Positions 62,484 through 64,000 of a stretch of DNA of 64,000 nucleotides are shown piece after piece. The DNA comes from TMED88 sp964515335 (GTDB lineage: Bacteria; Myxococcota_A; UBA9160; UBA4427), in assembly GCA_964515335.1 (NCBI GenBank), contig CAZETS010000021.1, forward strand, positions 5,906 through 69,905, given 5' to 3'. The translations under genes and the position numbers were made by a program. Numbering within the stretch: the first letter of the stretch is position 1; the number at the start of each line of letters is the position of its first letter. The notes beneath the pieces are model-generated. The model saw only the letters and a program-made list of their open reading frames with translations. It was not told the origin of the DNA and did no database searches.

Positions 62484-63713
62484 TCAGCCGGCGCCGGCCC
62501 CGATGCGTTCGAAGTCCACGCCGGCCGGCTCCTGGTAGATCTCGAGCCCGAACTCGCCGACCATCGCCAGGATGTGGTCGAAAATGTCGGACTGGATGCC
62601 CTCGTAGGCCGTCCAGTCCTGGTCGTTGCTGAAGCAGTAGATCTCGATCGGCAGACCGTAGGGCCCCGGCTGCAGCTGACGGACCATCAGCGTGTAGCCC
62701 TCGGCGTAGATCTTCGGGTGCGCGCGGAGATACGCCTCGATGTAGGCGCGCAGCGTGCCGACGTTCGTCAGCCGGCGGATGTCGGCGTTGATCTCGGCGT
62801 TGCGGCCCGGCTCGGCGTTCCAGCTGTCGAGCTCGGCGTGCTTCGCGTCGATGTAGTCGCGCAGCAGCCCCCACTCTCGGTAGCCGGCGATCTCGTCGTC
62901 GCTCAGGAAGCGGATGCTGTTCATGTCGATGTAGAGCGAGCGCTTGATGCGCCGCCCCCCCGACTCGGACATACCGCGCCAGTTCTTGAACGACTCGCTG
63001 ATGAACTTGTAGGTGGGCACCGTCGAGATCGTCTTGTCCCAGTTCTGGATCTTGACGGTATGCAGCGCGATGTCGACGACGTCCCCGTCGGCTTGCGCGT
63101 CGGGCATCTCCACCCAGTCACCGATCCGCATCATGTCGTTGCTGGCGATCTGCACGCTCGCCACCAGCGACAGGATCGTGTCCTTGAAGACCAGCATCAA
63201 AACGGCCGTCATGGCGCCGATGCCCGAGACGAAGATCCAGGGCGAGCGGCCGAGCAGCGTCGATACGACGACGAGCGCCGCCAATACGAAGACGACGATC
63301 TGCACGACCTGCAGGTAGCCCTTGATGGGCCGCTGACGGTTCTCGGGCGAGCGCGAGTAGATGTCGTTGATGGCGGCCAGGAACGAGCTGATCGTCGCCG
63401 CCGTCACCACGATCATCACGGCCACCGCCACCCGGCGGACGAAGTCGTCGACGGCAGCGGGCACGTGCGGAACCGCGGAGATGCCCAGATAGATGACCAG
63501 GGCCGGGGCGACGTGGGCCAGGCGCATGAACACCCGGGCGTCGACCAGCGCGTCGTCCCAGGAGGTCGTGCTGCGTCGCACCAGCGCCCGCAGCGCGCGC
63601 ACCACCACCGTGCGGGCGATGGCGTAGACCGCCGCCGAAGCGGCGAGGAGCCCGAGCAGCGAGAGCAACAGCTGCGCGACGTCGCCCTCCGCCCACTCCG
63701 GAATGCTCACCAC
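62484..63713 (-). CDS. MscS-family mechanosensitive channel (YbdG-like)
   Basis: 409 residues. About five membrane segments in the first 190 residues (LLLSLLGLLAASAAVYAIA, VVQIVVFVLAALVVVSTLL), the pore-lining helix AMTAVLMLVFKDTILSLVAS with the MscS beta domain after it (MMRIGDWVEMP, VVDIALHTVKIQNWDKTIST, ESFKNWRGM), and a C-terminal cytoplasmic part (YGLPIEIYCFSNDQDW) like YbdG. It would relieve hypo-osmotic stress. GTG start at 63713 (a second GTG follows). The insert between the beta domain and the C-terminus is long, as in YbdG. Confidence 0.92.
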   Translation of the reverse strand: MVSIPEWAEGDVAQLLLSLLGLLAASAAVYAIARTVVVRALRALVRRSTTSWDDALVDARVFMRLAHVAPALVIYLGISAVPHVPAAVDDFVRRVAVAVMIVVTAATISSFLAAINDIYSRSPENRQRPIKGYLQVVQIVVFVLAALVVVSTLLGRSPWIFVSGIGAMTAVLMLVFKDTILSLVASVQIASNDMMRIGDWVEMPDAQADGDVVDIALHTVKIQNWDKTISTVPTYKFISESFKNWRGMSESGGRRIKRSLYIDMNSIRFLSDDEIAGYREWGLLRDYIDAKHAELDSWNAEPGRNAEINADIRRLTNVGTLRAYIEAYLRAHPKIYAEGYTLMVRQLQPGPYGLPIEIYCFSNDQDWTAYEGIQSDIFDHILAMVGEFGLEIYQEPAGVDFERIGAGAG

Positions 63714-64000
63714 ATCTTCCTCCGAGGCCTCCGAGGCGGACGCCGCGCGGTCGGGTGCTCCGCGGCAGGAGAGCCTACTCGATCGCGACGACCCGCCCAG
63801 CCGGGCGCCGGCCGAAGGCTCGACACGGCGCCGGGCCGGACGGCGCGATATCCTCGGCCTTCATCCCGCGACGCCCTGCGTGGACCATTCGGAGGCCGGC
63901 CCGACCGGACGCCTGCCCGGCGCCCGTCGTCCGCCCGCCCCCGCTTCGACGCGCCTCGTTGCCCCAGCCACCCGGCCGGTTCCCCCCAGCCACCCGCCCG

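Noticed and set aside
63775..63993. 72-codon minus-strand frame at the window's end
   Set aside because: Gly/Arg-rich with no start context or family features; the last 287 bp hold nothing I can support.

Overview
The window is GC-rich (roughly 70%), densely coded on both strands, and most resembles an uncultured deltaproteobacterial or Myxococcota-grade bacterium, probably a scaffold from a metagenome or draft assembly because a 100-N gap sits at 49806-49905. The reasons are the hrcA-grpE-dnaK-dnaJ heat-shock cluster, a PEP-CTERM-like sorting tail, several wax-ester synthase/DGAT paralogues, an F420-type LLM oxidoreductase, a predicted bacterial histone and two genes that can only be read through by decoding UGA as selenocysteine. 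The lineage is an inference; no rRNA gene is present.

Layout. 0.2-1.7 kb: a secreted subtilisin-like protease. 1.7-6.2 kb (minus): a compact chemotaxis operon mcp-cheW-cheY-cheA-cheC without cheR/cheB, whose cheA is interrupted at a ten-A slippery run. 6.3-9.8 kb: thiL and lon. 10.0-17.4 kb (minus): the heat-shock operon hrcA-grpE-dnaK-dnaJ followed by a lipoprotein with a periplasmic-binding domain. 17.4-22.8 kb: hemW, an M16 peptidase and hemN. 22.8-23.8 kb: remnant of a class II ribonucleotide reductase and a CBS-domain protein.

24.2-31.0 kb is the most interesting stretch. An AhpD-like protein carries an in-frame UGA at the second position of its C-x-x-C active site, giving C-x-x-U. A peroxiredoxin-like/short-chain dehydrogenase fusion carries an in-frame UGA giving U-x-x-C. 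Both UGAs are followed, 17-18 nt later, by a perfect 7-bp hairpin with a small G-containing loop, as expected of bacterial SECIS elements. An OsmC-like peroxidase, gamma-glutamyltransferase, cyclophilin and MOSC protein lie between them, suggesting a peroxide/thiol-redox neighbourhood. A tRNA-Phe gene with a LamG-domain remnant beside it follows.

31.6-43.4 kb: an outer-membrane barrel, an LLM oxidoreductase, then a neutral-lipid (wax ester/triacylglycerol) locus with three WS/DGAT enzymes, two alpha/beta hydrolases, a FATP-type acyl-CoA synthetase, a TetR regulator with a well-formed operator region, and an unrecognised 384-residue protein. 43.5-45.0 kb: a carotenoid-oxygenase stub, a 45-nt perfect palindrome, thyA and folA. 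45.0-50.8 kb (minus): a translationally coupled three-gene unit, SbcD/YhaO-like nuclease, SbcC/YhaN-like ATPase and a zinc-ribbon protein, with coding minisatellites. 51-57 kb: hslO (Hsp33), a tail-anchored hypothetical, ahcY with a tandem array on its stop codon, and an SGNH/MBOAT acylation pair. 57-64 kb: gluQ, a PilZ protein, an amidohydrolase, a 64-residue histone-fold protein with a strong terminator hairpin, two SDR enzymes and a MscS-type channel.
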